Shown: positions 25,690-39,516 of the stretch, piece after piece
How positions within the stretch are numbered: position 1 is the stretch's first letter
Layout of the letters: every line of letters starts with the position of its first letter
Notes under the pieces: model-generated
What the model was told of the DNA's origin: nothing
Seen by the model: only the letters and a program-made list of their open reading frames with translations
The model's database searches: none
Translations under genes and position numbers: made by a program
From: Synchiropus splendidus
Taxonomy: Eukaryota; Chordata; Actinopteri; Syngnathiformes; Callionymidae
Length of the DNA stretch: 64,000 nucleotides
Assembly (NCBI RefSeq): GCF_027744825.2
Contig: NC_071348.1
Location: 1,863,563-1,927,562, forward strand
Direction: 5' to 3'

Positions 25690-28600
25690 CATTGAGCACC
25701 TCCTTGTTCCGACTTGGCTTCTCCATAGTGGGGAGGCTCTCTGATCTGCAGTGTCGGGTCTCTGAGTGAAGTCGACCGTGTCGTGTCAGCAGGTGTGAAG
25801 AATTGCTCAGAGTTCAGAGCTGAACACATGAATTCACTGTTCCAAACCGGCGTGAAGACAGCAGAGCGAAACAAAAGCCCGTTGCTCAGAGCAGAGACTG
25901 TAGCGGGTGAAGCAGACGATCCGTCGACCCAGAAGTGTCTCAGTGAAGATGGAGCAGGAGATATTGGACCAAACATCCACACTGACAGGAAGTGACTTGA
26001 AGCTGTGGCCACGACTCTGAATCGAAAGTTTCTGTGCTCAGCTCGGTTTCTGCTTGAGACTTGGAAGACTTGGAAGACCTGGAAGACCTGGAAGACCTGA
26101 AAGACCTGAAAGACCTGAGTGACCTGCACATAACTGATGAACTTGGGACGAGTCGACCTGTTAGGAGAGTCGATCTGAGGCAAACATGTGGAGTGATGAT
26201 GACACAGGCGTCTCTGAGCCGACAGAACTCAGGCGAGCCATGACTCATCAAACTTCCACCTTCATTAAAACTCTCTTAATTAACGACAGCCTGTAATCAC
26301 CTGGGGGACGAGCGCTGCGGTGCTAACGAGGAGGTTAACGAGGGGCAGCCGCTTCCTGCTCGGCAGCGCTGAAGTCTGGGACGTCTCTGTCGCTGATGAT
26401 GAGATTGGAGTTGAAGATGATCTCAAGTGTGAGACTCGTTTACTTCTGAGTCTTAGATCTGACCACCTGTCAGCCCCGCAGCTTTAACTCAAGAGTCTGG
26501 ATCTGAAGACCTGGACCTGCAGAGCTCCTGCCGACCCATTGACTTGGACCTAGAACATGTCGACCTCAGGAACCGGACCATGGAGACGAAGTCCATTAGT
26601 ATGTAAATCTAAACCTGCTCTGAAACAGTGTGAGAAACTCTTGTTTGGGAATAGAATCCAAAAGTTTCAGAGTTCTATGATGTCATGAAGACTCCCTCCG
26701 CCCCCTCCTCTTCTCTTCGGTGTTGTCACAGTTCCAACCTCCATCTTTTGTTTGCGTTTCCTCCTCCTCAGCTTCGTCCCTCTCTGGAGTCGTTCTGGCA
26801 GGCCGGCTGGACGAGGATGAGAGTGTTTCTGAGTGACAAGTCGGCGTCCGCGGAGGAAACTCATTATCATATTCCACAAAACGCTGCAGCAGCTGACAAT
26901 GAGAGCAGCTGAGCGGTCTCTCCCGCTCATCATTAATTCACAGCTCATCTGAATATGGACGCTGATATCAAATTAACACACCCGCTGAATTATGGATTTA
27001 TTTTTGTCATTCTGGCAGAAACTTGTCGCTGAGGTTGCGCTGTGTTCACCAGTGGAGACAGTTGATGTCGTCCCGGCTTGGTCTTCACTGAAATGACATG
27101 TTTGCTTTTTTTTAACTCCTTGTGTATTTAACAATCACGAATGAATCGATGGCAGTCCGGATCCAAGGGGCCTCATGGAAGTCTTTGAACCCACCAACCG
27201 AGCGTGTGGGCGTGAGATTCAGACAGGAAGTGAGAGTGATGAAGAGTCAGCGAGTGTGTCGGCGGCCCCGGGGCCTCGCAGATGGAAAATACTTTGAAAA
27301 ATATTGAAGATCATCTCCAGGCCACTTTCCTCTCTCCTGCTCTTCTTCTCTTTGCAATCCAATTTGTTGTGAACAGATTGTCGAGTCGGAGTGAAGAAGC
27401 GCTGACGCAACCATGAGGCAACCAGGAGGCAACCCCGGCTAACAAGGCAGCGCTCACACTCAAACTGGATACCAGCTGAGACATGCTCGCTCAACGGAAC
27501 TCATTAAGCAAAATTAAACAAGTGGAGTTGATATAATGAGCACTGCAGCCAAAAGATTATAATCACTCAGCAAGATAAACACAAGGAGGAGGAAGGGCCC
27601 AGAGGAGGAAGGCTGTTCTACCTGAGGGAGTTAAGCAGCGACTGACACACAGCGTGACTCGGTGCAGGTGCGATCTCACTGGTGAAGACGAAATCTCTGT
27701 TCTGAAGGGTGAGATGAGGAAGGGCCCGGAGGAGGAAGGCTGGGTATCACTCCGACCTCCTCGTGGGCAGTAAATACAGCAACAAATGGTTTCTGACTCC
27801 TCATCCATCACAGCTGATCCAATAACCATCGTCCCTGGAGTCTCGTCCGTCAGTCTCTTCCCTGAAGGGAGATTATTGTCTTGTTTCGGAGTCACCTGAC
27901 AGACTTTCAATCAGCGTCCCGAGTGTTTGGAGACTAAGTGGGTTAATGAAAATTCAAGTGGCCCACAGTGAGCAGCAGCACTGAGCATCCTCAGCGGAGA
28001 TGAATCATTTGTTTTGAGAAACGTCAGTCGTCACGGCGCTGACCAGCAGCCAGGACACGACCCCCGGGTGAGAGGAGGCGACGTCGCCGACTTCAGCGCC
28101 AACATGCAGGTGCAAACGTCGGCTGAACAACAAGGTGGCGTTGGCATGATGCTGGAGGAGGCGAGAAGTTCTGACGCATGGCAACGTGTCTGACCTTTGG
28201 CTTCTCCCAAAACTGACAGGAATGTGAAGCTGCTGTGACGACACCTTTTCTTGAATATTTATAGACATATTTATTTGTATTTTTCTCTTTATATTAAATA
28301 CTACACTTCAACGACTTACATTGTGTTTTTATTACTGTGCTTGACTTGAGCATCATCACGATGCTTTTCTCAGGCCATTTTAACATTTGACTTGAGCCAT
28401 GTCAGTCCTGGTCACAGTTTCAGCTCATGGAGTTTCTAGCCCGTGGGGCCATTATACTAGCTCTGGGTTTTTCTTCTTCACCCAGTTTCCCTGCTGACTC
28501 GCCAGACTGAGAGAGGGGGCACCGCAGAGTCACGACCTGCTGACCGAATGCTGATAAAATTGATATTTTAAATGTCACCAGAAGGTCAAGTTGAGTGTGA

Positions 28601-31600
28601 CAAACGCTTAGTGTCTTGCTGTGACAGGAAGTCTGTAAGCCAGGAGAATTAACAAGACGAGGGAGATGAGGCTGGACGGTCAGTCAGGGTGAAGGACGAC
28701 CAGGGCAGGAAACCAGGCCATACCTGAGCAACCTAGAAAGCAAGTCTCACAAGAGTGACGGCCCCTCCTGGTCAAAGGTCAGCACTGTTTCTCACCGTAA
28801 ACGTGAAGTAAGGAAAGTCATTTTCATGTCCAGTCTGAGTCTGACGACGTCCAAGGTTCTCTGACTCACTTTTGGTTTCACTTCTGCTCATCTGGAGTTT
28901 CGCCTCAGTGCAGAGGACACTCAATCACGCCTACATCACACAGCTGAGCGTCCTCCATCGTCAAGGTCCAACATCTCTCTGGCTTTGGTGCAGAAATACA
29001 GAAACATTTTTGAGTTTTCGTCAGCCGTCCTTGTCTACAGCGCTCTGGTTTGGTCCCACCAGCACTAAGGCTTCTCCTCTCTGACCTTTTGTATCTTCAC
29101 TTTCATGTTTTCTTGCCAATTTGCACTGCTTTGCGCCCCGATCGCCCTGCTTTTCCTGTCTGTGTTTACAGAGTGTGTTTGCTGTCAGAGTCAGAGGAAG
29201 ATGTTCCTTTAGTCGCAGGGAGGAAGTTGTTCAGGAAGTCTCCCTCAACAGAGGAGCTGTCAATCAACTGTAGCCCATGGACTTCAAGCCTAAAACTGCA
29301 GATCAGAGGGGATCACTCCAACAGTTCAACAGGATCTGTCCCGATGTGCCAACGCCGCCACAAACTCCATCTTGAGATGAAGCACATGCTCGTCCTTCAA
29401 GTTTTTCTCGTCCTCACGACTCTCCGTCTGTCAATCTCAGCTTTGTCGGCTTCACTGCGAGTTCCCTCCTCGGAGTGTTAGCAGACTTCTGCGGCTTTAA
29501 TGAGCCAAACGTGTGTGTGCGTCCCCTGCTGTCTGCGCTGTCTCTTTTAATTGGACGTGTGTGTGTGTCGAACCACCTCTTTAGTTTGGAAATTGTTTCT
29601 TTTAGTCGCTTTGCAGTCTTATTTCCCAGCATGCATTGCTGTTGTCGGAACTCCGGATGCTGCATCTGTTCACCGCAGCAGAGGCGAGTTTCCTTAAGCG
29701 ACGTCCTTCCATCATCTGGCATGAAATCCTTTTGGCTTTCCAGCAGCTCCCATGTAACTCGGGGCCCGCCACAGCTCCTGCAGGGATGAGGCAACTCTTG
29801 CTGATCCCAGTTAAAGAGCTTCTCCTACTCCCATCAAAGTGAGCTGAGCTGATTATAAAATACATATAGATTATATTTCCATTTATTCACAATGTTTATT
29901 TCATGGGTTGCGCAGCTACAACACCTCGGCACGCGACTCTCCACCATGCGTGTGGGAGTGTAAATTGAGACGGATGAATTGATATTTGGCCACAAACAGA
30001 TCCGCCGCTGCGTCCTCCTGTCTCATTCAATACCAGTCGACAACACAGCTCATCGCCAGCGTCACCTCAGCGCCGCTGCGGGCGGATGATTTATATCGCG
30101 TCCCCGAAGACCCGAGAAGACGGATGTGTGTGAGATGTGAGCGGCGCTCTCTCCCGCAGGCAGTGCTCGACCCATGACCTCCCCCTGATTGTGTGTTGGG
30201 GCCACTTTGCTGCTTTTTTAATGGAGTGAAGCACAAGGGCAGGTTCACCAGATCGATGCCGAGCTCTTCCTTCTCCGAATGTATCCGCAGGAAACAGACA
30301 CCAGCGTGAGCAGTCTGATATTGAGGTCAGGAAGATGTTGCCCCAGATCAGACCCAGTCCTGAATCACAGATAGAATCTTGAACCAGTGGAGAGCTGAGA
30401 GCCAGCTGAGACTGAAATACACAAAGATGAAACGCAAATGTGTGGGGTCAGCGCCGCAGCTCTGAAGAACCACAGCTGTAAAGATGCGTTTCCCTGTTTC
30501 ACTTGAATGTAGCCATTAGCATGATGATGCTAACCCTTGCTGTTATGAGCCATCTATGTCGTGGAACAGTTAAAACTGTCATGACCACTTGATAACTTGT
30601 TTGTTGAGTAAGTCGCCATCGTAATGACTAGTTCTAGTCTAGTCTATAGTGAGAGATTCTGATGGAAGTCCTCTCCAGTCGCATAGTCCTGAACTTGTCT
30701 CCATAGCCTGAGTTGCTGAGAGGCGTGGTCCCGCCCTTCTCTGTCCTCCAACTTCCCCTCAGAATCACACACACAGTCATGGGGTTTCTAATCTGTTGGA
30801 CACATCCGGCGTCGTAATCGACGTGTGCCGTCTCCTGCGGCCGCCCCGGCGCTGCGGCGGGGAGGTGTCGTGATCCCGCTGATACTTTATCAGCCGAGTC
30901 CTCAACGTCGCCTCCCGCAGGACGTTTAATCACTGCAGCTATCGACCTGCTCGCTGGAGATCATCTCTCCAGGTGTGCTGCTAAATGGATTACACACAGA
31001 CTGCACCGAATGTGGCTCCCACAAAGTGGCAACCTGAATTTAAATCTGTCGTTTCAAAGTTTGATCTCTGACGTGAAGTTTGAGAATAATTTGCTTCGGA
31101 GCTGGTCTGAGCAGGGTTCATGTTCTTGTCTGTTTCTGCCACAAACAGGAGGGAGAGGCGACCAATGAGTGACAACATTAACTGGAACAGGAAAACAGGA
31201 GGAGACCTACAGTCGTGGAGTGCACTGCCATGTCTGCGGCAGGAGAGTCAGCAGGTGAGCCCTCTTCCTCCATGGAGTCTCAGCGTCCCGCTGAGCTGAG
31301 CGCCACCTAGTCTTGAATGAAAGTGACGTTTCCCTGATTGTGTCTGTTTCTCCTCACACTTTTATGTCAGGTTGTCTCGCGTTGGAGAGAAGAAGCCTCG
31401 CCGTCTTCTCGCCGGATCAATTGCCTGCTGAAGATGAGAATCTCTGGCGGGATGAAAGAGAATAATCAGAGCAGTGATTCACGACTACTTCTCTTCACCA
31501 ACACTGGATTATTGGTTTTCAGCTGCAGGTTTATCGCCATGGCAACCAAGGCTGCGGCCCAGCAGCAGCAGAACAATGTTTTAAAGATCAAACTTCAAAA

Positions 31601-33370
31601 GGTCCGCTTTGTCCCGGAACGCAGTTCTACTTCAACAGACTGCGCTCATCTGCGGACTCCTGCACTCTAGGTGGCGCTGTCGGGTCCGTCTTGGATTCAA
31701 GAAGAAGTTCTCTCTCCACACAAACATTCCTGAGGCCCCTAATGACTTCAGAGCCCCCAAAAACAAATCAGAGTTCACTCTCAAAGTGAACCCGTGTGCC
31801 CCACGCGAGTCTACGGACGGCACTTCCTGCGATGGATCCACATTAAGGAGCGAGAGGAGAATTGTGGGTCACTGAGGAGGTCTTAAACAAGACACAAGGT
31901 CCGAGTGTCCGGACTTCTCTCTGGTGGGAGGTCGTAATTAGAGAGACCAAGTTCAAATGGTGTGTGTGTGTGTGTGTGTGGAGGAATTATCTGAGTCGTG
32001 GCTGAGTCTCAGAACTGTGGCTGAGTCTGAGAATCATGATGGAGTCAGAGTCGTGACTGTCAGCTGAGAGCTGTTGGGAGGAAATGTGAGGAGTTAGACT
32101 GACTATTTTCAGCCAAGTGTGTCCTCTAGCATCGCTTTGAAATCATTTGTTATTGCGGCGTAAACAGAGGAAATCACAGCAGATCAATGAGAGCCAGCAT
32201 ACACACACACACACACACGCGCGCTGATGCACTCACAACCTCTTATCTCACTACATTAACAAGCAGCAGTTTATTTTCTCCCCAAAGAAGAGTGTGAAAA
32301 TGAGACACACACGCAAAACATGCAGATGCAGACAGATACTATACGGCATGCTGGAACTAATGGAGGTCTGAACTCAGGAGGTCCTTCAGCCGGACGCTCG
32401 ACTCCTCCACTTCTCCTCTTCATCCTCCCATCTCAGTTTCTGTCTCCCTATCCAGGAGCTTCAACTGAGGAAGAAACCAGAACAAGATGGAGAGAAACTC
32501 CAGCGATTGTTGGTGCAGGAGAAGTCGAGCGTGACCCCAAGTGACTCCAGAGGCCCGACAGAAGAAGATCACAAGACTTGACAGTGAGAAAACGTAGACG
32601 GAGGAGTCACATGACCGTAGAGCCGCCGTCCAGCCCTGACAGGAAGTCAACACCTGTGACGGACGAAGTGGTAAACAGGAAGGAAGTCAGCGGTCCTGAA
32701 CTGCGGACTGCCAGCCAGGCCTCTCCAGAGAGGGGCGGGACTGAAACATTATGACCACCTGTAAACACGAGCCGTGTGTCCTGCTCACTGGTGTCTGACT
32801 CGAGATGCTCCTGTCCTGCTGAGCACAGTCTGACTCTGGGCTGAGGTCTTCCAGAGGGTTTCTGGTGCTGAGTCAGACCGAGGACACAGTGAGGCGCCCA
32901 GCCGTCTATCGTCTCCTAAGCTATTTGTCTGTTGTCATCGCCGTTGCTTTGTTGCTGTTGAGCTAATCCTGGTTTATAATGAACATCCGCGGAGGCGTCG
33001 GGAAACAACACAAAGATGTAAAGTGAACACCAAACAGCTAATTAAGTTTAAGTCGCTAATAAGCCTGTGTGTGTGTGTGTGTGCGCGTTCACTAATGAGA
33101 CTCAGTTTGAGAATGAAATTATGCTAATTCGAGAGCAAACGCGGATTTACGCGAGAACATTAAAACAGCAAGATGAAACTGATGCTAATCAATGCTAATG
33201 CTAACAATCCACCCGCCACACTAATTGGAGGCGAAAATAATTGAATGTATTTTTTTAATCGCATGTAACATCGCAGTGTTGAACAATACGCAGTGTGTTA
33301 AAAGTCGTGTTTGGATTTTTTAGAAACAGTATCTGCTTGATTTTAATCAATCAAGTTATGTGACATCATA
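25690..33370. other. Intergenic region with no recognised gene
   Basis: About 7.7 kb. I read all listed open frames on both strands and found no conserved domain, no convincing splice-linked exon chain and no RNA gene. It contains a small 9-bp repeat (26064-26125), GT/CA runs at 31959-31980, 32200-32218 and 33067-33082, and an ACATTATGACCACC word at 32748. Long-range regulatory elements cannot be excluded. Confidence 0.5.
26064..26125. repeat. 9-bp tandem repeat (GAAGACCTG)n
   Basis: About seven imperfect units of GAAGACCTG. The 9-bp period keeps both strands open over the repeat, so the open frames there are not evidence of a gene. Confidence 0.85.
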
Positions 33371-33373
33371 AAG

Positions 33374-34205
33374 GGTTGTGTTATCAGGTGTTGCGTCTAC
33401 AGGTGTTGTGTTACATCTTCTGATGTTGTGTTACATTTCAGGTGTTGTGTCACAGATACAGATGTAGTGTTACATCCTCAGGTGTTGTGTTTCAGATACA
33501 GGTGTTGTGTTTCAGATACAGGTGTTGTGTTACAGATACAGATGTTGTGTTACTGATACAAGTGTTGTGTAACAGATACAGGTGTTGTGTAACAGATACA
33601 GATGTTGTGTCACATTCTCAGGTGTTGTTTTACAGATACAGGTGTTGTGTAACAGATACAGGTGTTGTGTTACACCCTCAGATGTGGTTTTACATTTCAG
33701 GTGTTGTGTTACATCTCCAGGTGTTGTGTTACAGATACAGATGTTGTGTTACTGATACAGGTGTTGTGTTACAGATACAGATGTTGTGTTACTGATACAG
33801 GTGTTGTGTAACAGATACAGGTGTTGTGTTACATCCTCAGATGTGGTGTTACATTTCAGGTGTTGTGTTACATCTCCAGGTGTTGTGTTACAGATACAGA
33901 TGTTGTGTTACTGATACAGGTGTTGTGTTACAGATACAGATGTTGTGTTACTGATACAGGTGTTGTGTAACAGATACAGGTGTTGTGTTACATCCTCAGA
34001 TGTGGTGTTACATTTCAGGTGTTGTGTTACATCTCCAGGTGTTGTGTTACAGATACAGATGTTGTGTTACTGATACAGGTGTTTTGTAACAGATACAGGT
34101 GTTGTTTTACATCCTCAGATGTGGTGTTACATTTCAGGTGTTGTGTTACATCTCCAGGTGTTGAGTTACATCCTCAGGAGTTGTATTACAGACACAAGAG
34201 TTGTT
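33374..34205. repeat. 20-bp minisatellite with a 159-bp higher-order period
   Basis: The basic unit is about 20 bp, of the form GGTGTTGTGTTACAGATACA, with ATCCTCA, ATCTCCA and TTTCA variants at the end. The distinctive variant GATGTGG recurs at 33681, 33840, 33999 and 34118. These spacings of 159, 159 and 119 bp show that blocks of six to eight units were amplified together. Confidence 0.92.
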
Positions 34206-34449
34206 CCTTCTTCATCGTGACAGAGCTGAAGACTTGAGGGAGCTGCAGAAGTTTTCAGGTCGACCTGTTTGCATTCTGCTGCGAGTGCTTCAAAAGAGGT
34301 GGAAATGCCGACTGAAGAAAAAAAAGCAGTGGTTGCCGTGGGGAACGTGTCGGCCCAGTTTCTGCTCCGACTTTAAATTAACAGTTTTCTTTTTGTGAAT
34401 CTATATTTTCATTGTTCGCTGCCCGCCAGCACTTCTGATCATCGGCACA

Positions 34450-34665
34450 CATCACTGTGTGTGTTTTTTACCTGGTCTAACCTTACGTACCGGGGACCTC
34501 ATGTCTCTGTGGGGACCATTTGGCCAGACCCCACAAAAAGTGATTATAACTAGGTTTGGTTCAGAGTCCTGGTTCAGCTGAGCCATTTGTTTCAGATGGT
34601 TAGGTGGGGTCCTGAACATCGGTGGTCCCCATGGGATGGAGATAGAAGTGTGTGTGTAAATGTGT
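34450..34665 (-). repeat. Dispersed repeat copy (GTGGGGACC family)
   Basis: Contains CTGTGGGGACCATTTGGCC, GACCCCACAAAA and GGTTCAGAGTCCTGGTTCAG. The last word also occurs in the 57.8-58.07 kb copy. It is bounded by GT runs. Confidence 0.5.
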
Positions 34666-34669
34666 GAAC

Positions 34670-37600
34670 TGGACTCACAACTCACACAAGGACGCAACAT
34701 CAGTGTCACAAATGAAATACTTGTACAAGATAAAAAAAGGATTTACAAAAGTGACGAATGTGAAACTCAACGTCAACAGTTTGGAGAAGAACATAGCGTC
34801 TGAAGGAGGACTGGAAGCAGAGGTCCACCTGAGGAGAACGCGTCGCTGTTGGAGCTTCACAAAGCCCTTCAGCAACAACTTCATTAATTTCTCCACGTTC
34901 AGCATCAGATTAGAGTCTTCTCCCGACTCTGCGTTTCATTAGTTCTGACTCGTGGCAGCTGAGTTTGACAGCGACGATATTAAGCGGAGAGTTGGAGGTT
35001 GGACGGCGGGGTGAGGTGATTACTGCCGCAATCGATGCCGCACCTTTGTGAGCGATTGGCGTTTTAACAAGACGATTCAGGTTGTTTTACTGGAGCCACA
35101 GTAGAACAGTGACGGCGACATGAACACTGAAACAGAGGAGCCAACCACGAGTGCCAGAAATCTCTCCAAAAGTCCAGAAAACAAGTGTGAAGTACAAAGC
35201 CTGACTGACTGAACGGAAACAATCACATTTGAAAATGAAAAACTTCTGGTCTGGAGCAAGAAAAATAGAGCTTGATGGTAAAAAAGGATCCAATTTTTAA
35301 TCAATTAAATTAGAGGGAGACTAGAAGAGACAAACACCGTCTAATAAAAACCAGTGAGACCGAGCAGAAAAAGCAAAATGAATAAGAGCTAATAACCAGA
35401 AAACAACCGTCAAAAGCTTTTTAAAGTGATGGCTTCCCGTCCTCAGACAGCTGTAGCTCTCCAGGCCCTTCACACCAGAACCAGACCCAGAGCTGCTGGT
35501 TTGGCTCCTCCAAATCCCACGGCGCAGCTCGTCCCCATAAATGACCGCCAACGTTCGCTAACTGACTCTCCTGTCGAGGCGTCAAGTTACTCGCCAGTCT
35601 GAAGAGCGAGTGAGTATCACATGACTCACAGTGATGGCGCCCATCTGAGTCTCAGATCTCAGCAAACACAATTATAGCTGGGGACAGTGGCGCTCGCCGT
35701 TATTCAGAACCTGAAGCTCCGCGCAGTCCCGGGGAGCCAACATAGTCTCATCAGCATAATGATATTTCAGCTGTAACCATGGCAACCAGAAGAACTTTAA
35801 AGTGGCGCACACACACACACCACTCTGGTTTCCTTATAAAAGAAAAAAAAGAGGAAAATGCATGTGATTTGATTGTTCCGTGTGTGTGTGTGTGTGTGTG
35901 TGCGCGTGCCTGTTCCAGCTGGAAAATGTTCTTATGTTCTGCCCAGATCTGTGCTGCAGAGACACCGGGCCTGCTCCTTTGTCCTCCTACCTTTCATAGC
36001 ATCATCCTTCCGTCCATTATTTATCAGTTCATCCTTCCACCCGTTCTTCATCCCATTCCCTGGCTACACTCCTGCATCCTCACTGCCATCTTGCATCCAT
36101 CTCCTCTCGTTCATCCATTCACCCTTCAGCAGCTCATCGCTCCATCTGGAGAAGAAAAACTTTCCTCCTTCATCCTGCTAATTAACCACCTCTCCTCTTC
36201 GTCCTCCTCTTCCTCTCTGATCTGCTAATGACGGATGTGACCTGGCACTGTGGCTCTTCACAAGGTGTATTAATGACCCTTATTAAAGCGCAAGATGGAG
36301 TTGACCTCTGACTTCACTGGCAAGACACTGGAGAAGGAGATTCTGACTCGTTCTGCTCTGAATAAGCCGTGAGTCAGAGTCACAGGGAGCCGAGCGCGAG
36401 GACTCAAAGGTGTTTGTCAGGTGTGTAGCTTCACTGAGTGTGTGAGTGTGTGAGGGTGTGTGTGTGTGGCGCCGTCAGACACTCCAGCCATTTCACCCGC
36501 CGGCTCACTGACCCGCTGGCTCTCAGGAGGCTGGCTGGATCTGAGTGAGCAGCTGCTCACTGGCTGAGAGTTTAGAGCCTGGTGATCTGAGGAGTGGCTC
36601 CGCTGCAACCGTGCGTCCAGCCTTCCTTCCACTGAAGAGTCCCCAGCGGGTCGCTCTGCTCCGCTGACGGCACCAGCGTCGGGGAGTGTCACTCCGCCAG
36701 AGTGGAGCCGACGGCTAGCTCTGGAACATCACGGCCACCTCACCAGCGGTGACTGCAGAGACATGAATTCAGATCAGTGCTAACAGGATGATATGAAGGC
36801 ACATCTCCTCCACGCCCCCCTCCTCCCTCATTAGCTTCTTCGTCTGATGCTGTCTTGATTGCAGCTTCTTCTGTCTGCTGCTTCTCCACTAATGAAGCGC
36901 TCCGCCTCGGTTCCTCCTCACACTCCCCCCTTCACGCCTCCCCTGCTCTTCACACAGTCCGGCATCACCACCATGATCTTCATCGTCATCATCATCATAC
37001 TAAGGTGAAAGATGAACCTCCTCAGTCCTCCAAGTCTCCACTCTCTCTCCAACATCCCATCGACTCGTGGCGACCTCCCACCGTTAGACTAGTGATCCAG
37101 TGAAAGTGCTGCTGAGCAGCGTTCACGCTGACAGAAGCTGGACTCATGAGAGAGTGTGGCGCCCCCTGCTGCTGCCTGCTTGTGCTCACGTCACCGTTCA
37201 AATCGAGTCATTTGTCGAGCTGAGCCAGAGGCCTGATCCAACTCTGCTCTGTGGGAAGAGCCGGGACGGAGCCAGCAGCTGCTAGAACGGAGCGCCAGAG
37301 TTTTAATCTAAACTTCAAAGGAGCTTCTCCCTTGTTGCCCAGCAACCGCTGAAGCAGCGATCAGATCGCAGCGAGGGCTGAATGAACGCACAGATGAAGA
37401 AGTTGTCTCGCTCACTAGGATGACGACGAGTCCCGTAGAGACGGTGGAGAAACTTGGAACTGTTGATAGGACTAAATCAGAGTGAGCTGCTTCAACATCT
37501 CCACCCACCCCACTGCTCAGCCAGACCACATGCTCACGGGCCAGAGTCGTCTGGTGGTCATGTGATCAGTGTCAGGTCAGCACTCTCAATGTTTGCACTG

Positions 37601-37735
37601 GTGATGCTTGTCCAATCCCCAAAAAGCACATTCGTTTCCATGGTGATTAAGTCCCACCTGACGTTCCTGTTTACAAACCTACTGGAAACGTTTGTTCAGG
37701 AGAGACGACGAACAAACAGACAAATGAGTCCAAAC
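34670..37735. other. Intergenic region with no recognised gene
   Basis: About 3 kb with a GT run at 35879-35902 and pyrimidine-rich stretches near 36000-36220. The open frames on both strands show no recognisable domain or exon structure. Confidence 0.5.
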
Positions 37736-37739
37736 TCAG

Positions 37740-38860
37740 AAGAACTGGAGGATAGAGAAAGAGAGAAACATGAGGGATGTGAATGTGTGAAACCACCAGG
37801 AAGAGGAGAGAAGAGAGGAGGAAGAGCAAAGAGAGAAGGATGAATGAAGGGAGGACGAAGAGTGAAGAGAGAACGAGTGAAGGAAGGAGGAAGAGTGAAG
37901 AGAAAAGGATGAGTGAAGAGAGGAGAACGAGTTAAGAGAAAAGGATGAGTGAAGGGAGGACAAAGAGTGGAGAGAGAAGGATGAATGAAGGGAGGACGAA
38001 GAGTGGAGAGAGAAGGATGAATGAAGGGAGGAGGACGAGTTAAGAGAGAAGGATGAATGAAGGAAGGAGGAAGAGTAACGAGAGAAGGATGAGTGAAGGA
38101 AGGAGGACGAGTTAAGAGAGAAGGACGAATGAAGGGAGGACAAAGAGTGAAGAGAGAAGGATGAGTGAAGGAAGGAGGAAGAGTTAAGAGAGAAGGATGA
38201 GTGAAGGAAGGAGGAAGAGTTAAGAGAGAAGGATGAATGAAGGAAGGACAAAGAGTAACGAGAGAAGGATGAGTGAAGGAAGGAGGAAGAGTTAAGAGAG
38301 AAGGATGAGTGAAGGGAGGAGGAAGAGTTAAGAGAAAAGGATGAGTGAAGAGAGAAGGATGAGTGAAGGAAGGAGGACGAGTTAAGAGAAAAGGATGAGT
38401 GAAGGGAGGAGGAAGAGTTAAGAGAAAAGGATGAGTGAAGGAAGGAGGACGAGTTAAGAGAGAAGGATGAATGAAGGGAGGAGGACGAGTTAAGAGAAAA
38501 GGATGAGTGAAGGAAGGAGGAAGAGTTAAGAGAGAAGGATGTGTTAAGAGAAAAGGATGAGTGAAGGAAGGAGGACGAGTTAAGAGAGAAGGATGTGTTA
38601 AGAGAGAAGGATGAATGAAGGAAGGAGGAAGAGTTAAGAGAGAAGGATGTGTTAAGAGAGAAGGATGAATGAAGGAAGGAGGAAGAGTTAAGAGAGAAGG
38701 ATGTGTTAAGAGAGAAGGATGAATGAAGGAAGGAGGAAGAGTTAAGAGAGAAGGATGTGTTAAGAGAAAAGGATGAGTGAAGGAAGAACAATGAGTGAAG
38801 GAAAAAATATGAGGGAAGGAAATAGGTAGAGCGAGGGGAGGAAGAAGAGTGAAGGCAGGT
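37740..38860. repeat. Purine-rich minisatellite of about 36-bp units
   Basis: About 1.1 kb built from GAGTTAAGAGAGAAGGATG and GTGAAGGAAGGAGGA segments, with 18-bp half units near the right end. The plus strand is strongly purine-biased. Because the unit length is a multiple of three, the minus strand holds a 351-codon Ser/Leu/Phe/His frame, which is a by-product rather than a gene. Confidence 0.92.
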
Positions 38861-38869
38861 GGATTAGTG

Positions 38870-39505
38870 AAGAGGAGGAAAAGTGATGAAAGGATGGCGG
38901 GAAACTAAGGAACAGAGTATGAAAAGTAAAAATAGAAAAGTGTGTGTGTGTGTGCATGTGTGTGTGTGAAAGAGAGAAAGGAGGGGAGGAGGGGGTTCCA
39001 TTCATCATTGTGAAGATGCTGTTGCGTGACGTGGGGACTTGTGTGTGTAAGTACTAGACTGAGAAACAGATGTGTGTCATCGTGTGAGTGTGTGTCCACC
39101 ATTTATGTGTCCGAGTGTGTCAAGGTTTAGACAGGCACCAACCCTCGGGTCAATGGCGCCACCGCGTGGTGATTATGGGTACAACACAACCATTTCCCTG
39201 AGAAGTCAGATTAGACTGATGACGGGAAACTGAGCCTCTATCGAGCTTGTCTTACGTCATCAATGTGAGAACGGGAGGCGTTGCGTCACGCTGGAGTGTT
39301 TTAATGACGAATAAAGCGCAGGGCTCAGTCCGGCTGGACTCCCAGTTGTGCAGCTCAACGCCGCCGCCTAGTGTCATCCAGAGGAATTGTCGGACTTTGT
39401 CGGACGGAACATTATGACCACTGATGCGGAGTACATCAGTTCAGAATTCACTCTGTTAAATGATGGCGAGTCAAAGATTAGTGAGACAGCAAATTCCAGT
39501 GCCAC
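38870..39505. other. Intergenic region
   Basis: Holds a GT run near 38940-38967 and an ACATTATGACCAC word at 39409. No exon was recognised. Confidence 0.5.
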
Positions 39506-39510
39506 GAGCC

Positions 39511-39516
39511 TTTATT
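39511..39516 (-). terminator. Possible polyadenylation signal of cmtm7
   Basis: AATAAA on the minus strand, 2.1 kb beyond the cmtm7 stop. It is the best canonical signal seen on that strand. If used, 39517-41631 is a long 3' untranslated region. Confidence 0.35.

Noticed and set aside
25539..26183. 214-codon minus-strand frame containing QVFQVFQVF
   Set aside because: Crosses the 9-bp GAAGACCTG repeat; the rest has no recognisable domain and starts past the cpne4 polyadenylation region.
33442..34237. Plus-strand frames with repeated RYRCCVTDT motifs
   Set aside because: By-product of the 20-bp minisatellite; frames shift wherever the unit loses a base.
37736..38791. 351-codon minus-strand frame rich in SSFLHSSFSLN
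   Set aside because: By-product of a 36-bp purine-rich minisatellite. The composition is simple and there is no splice or start context.
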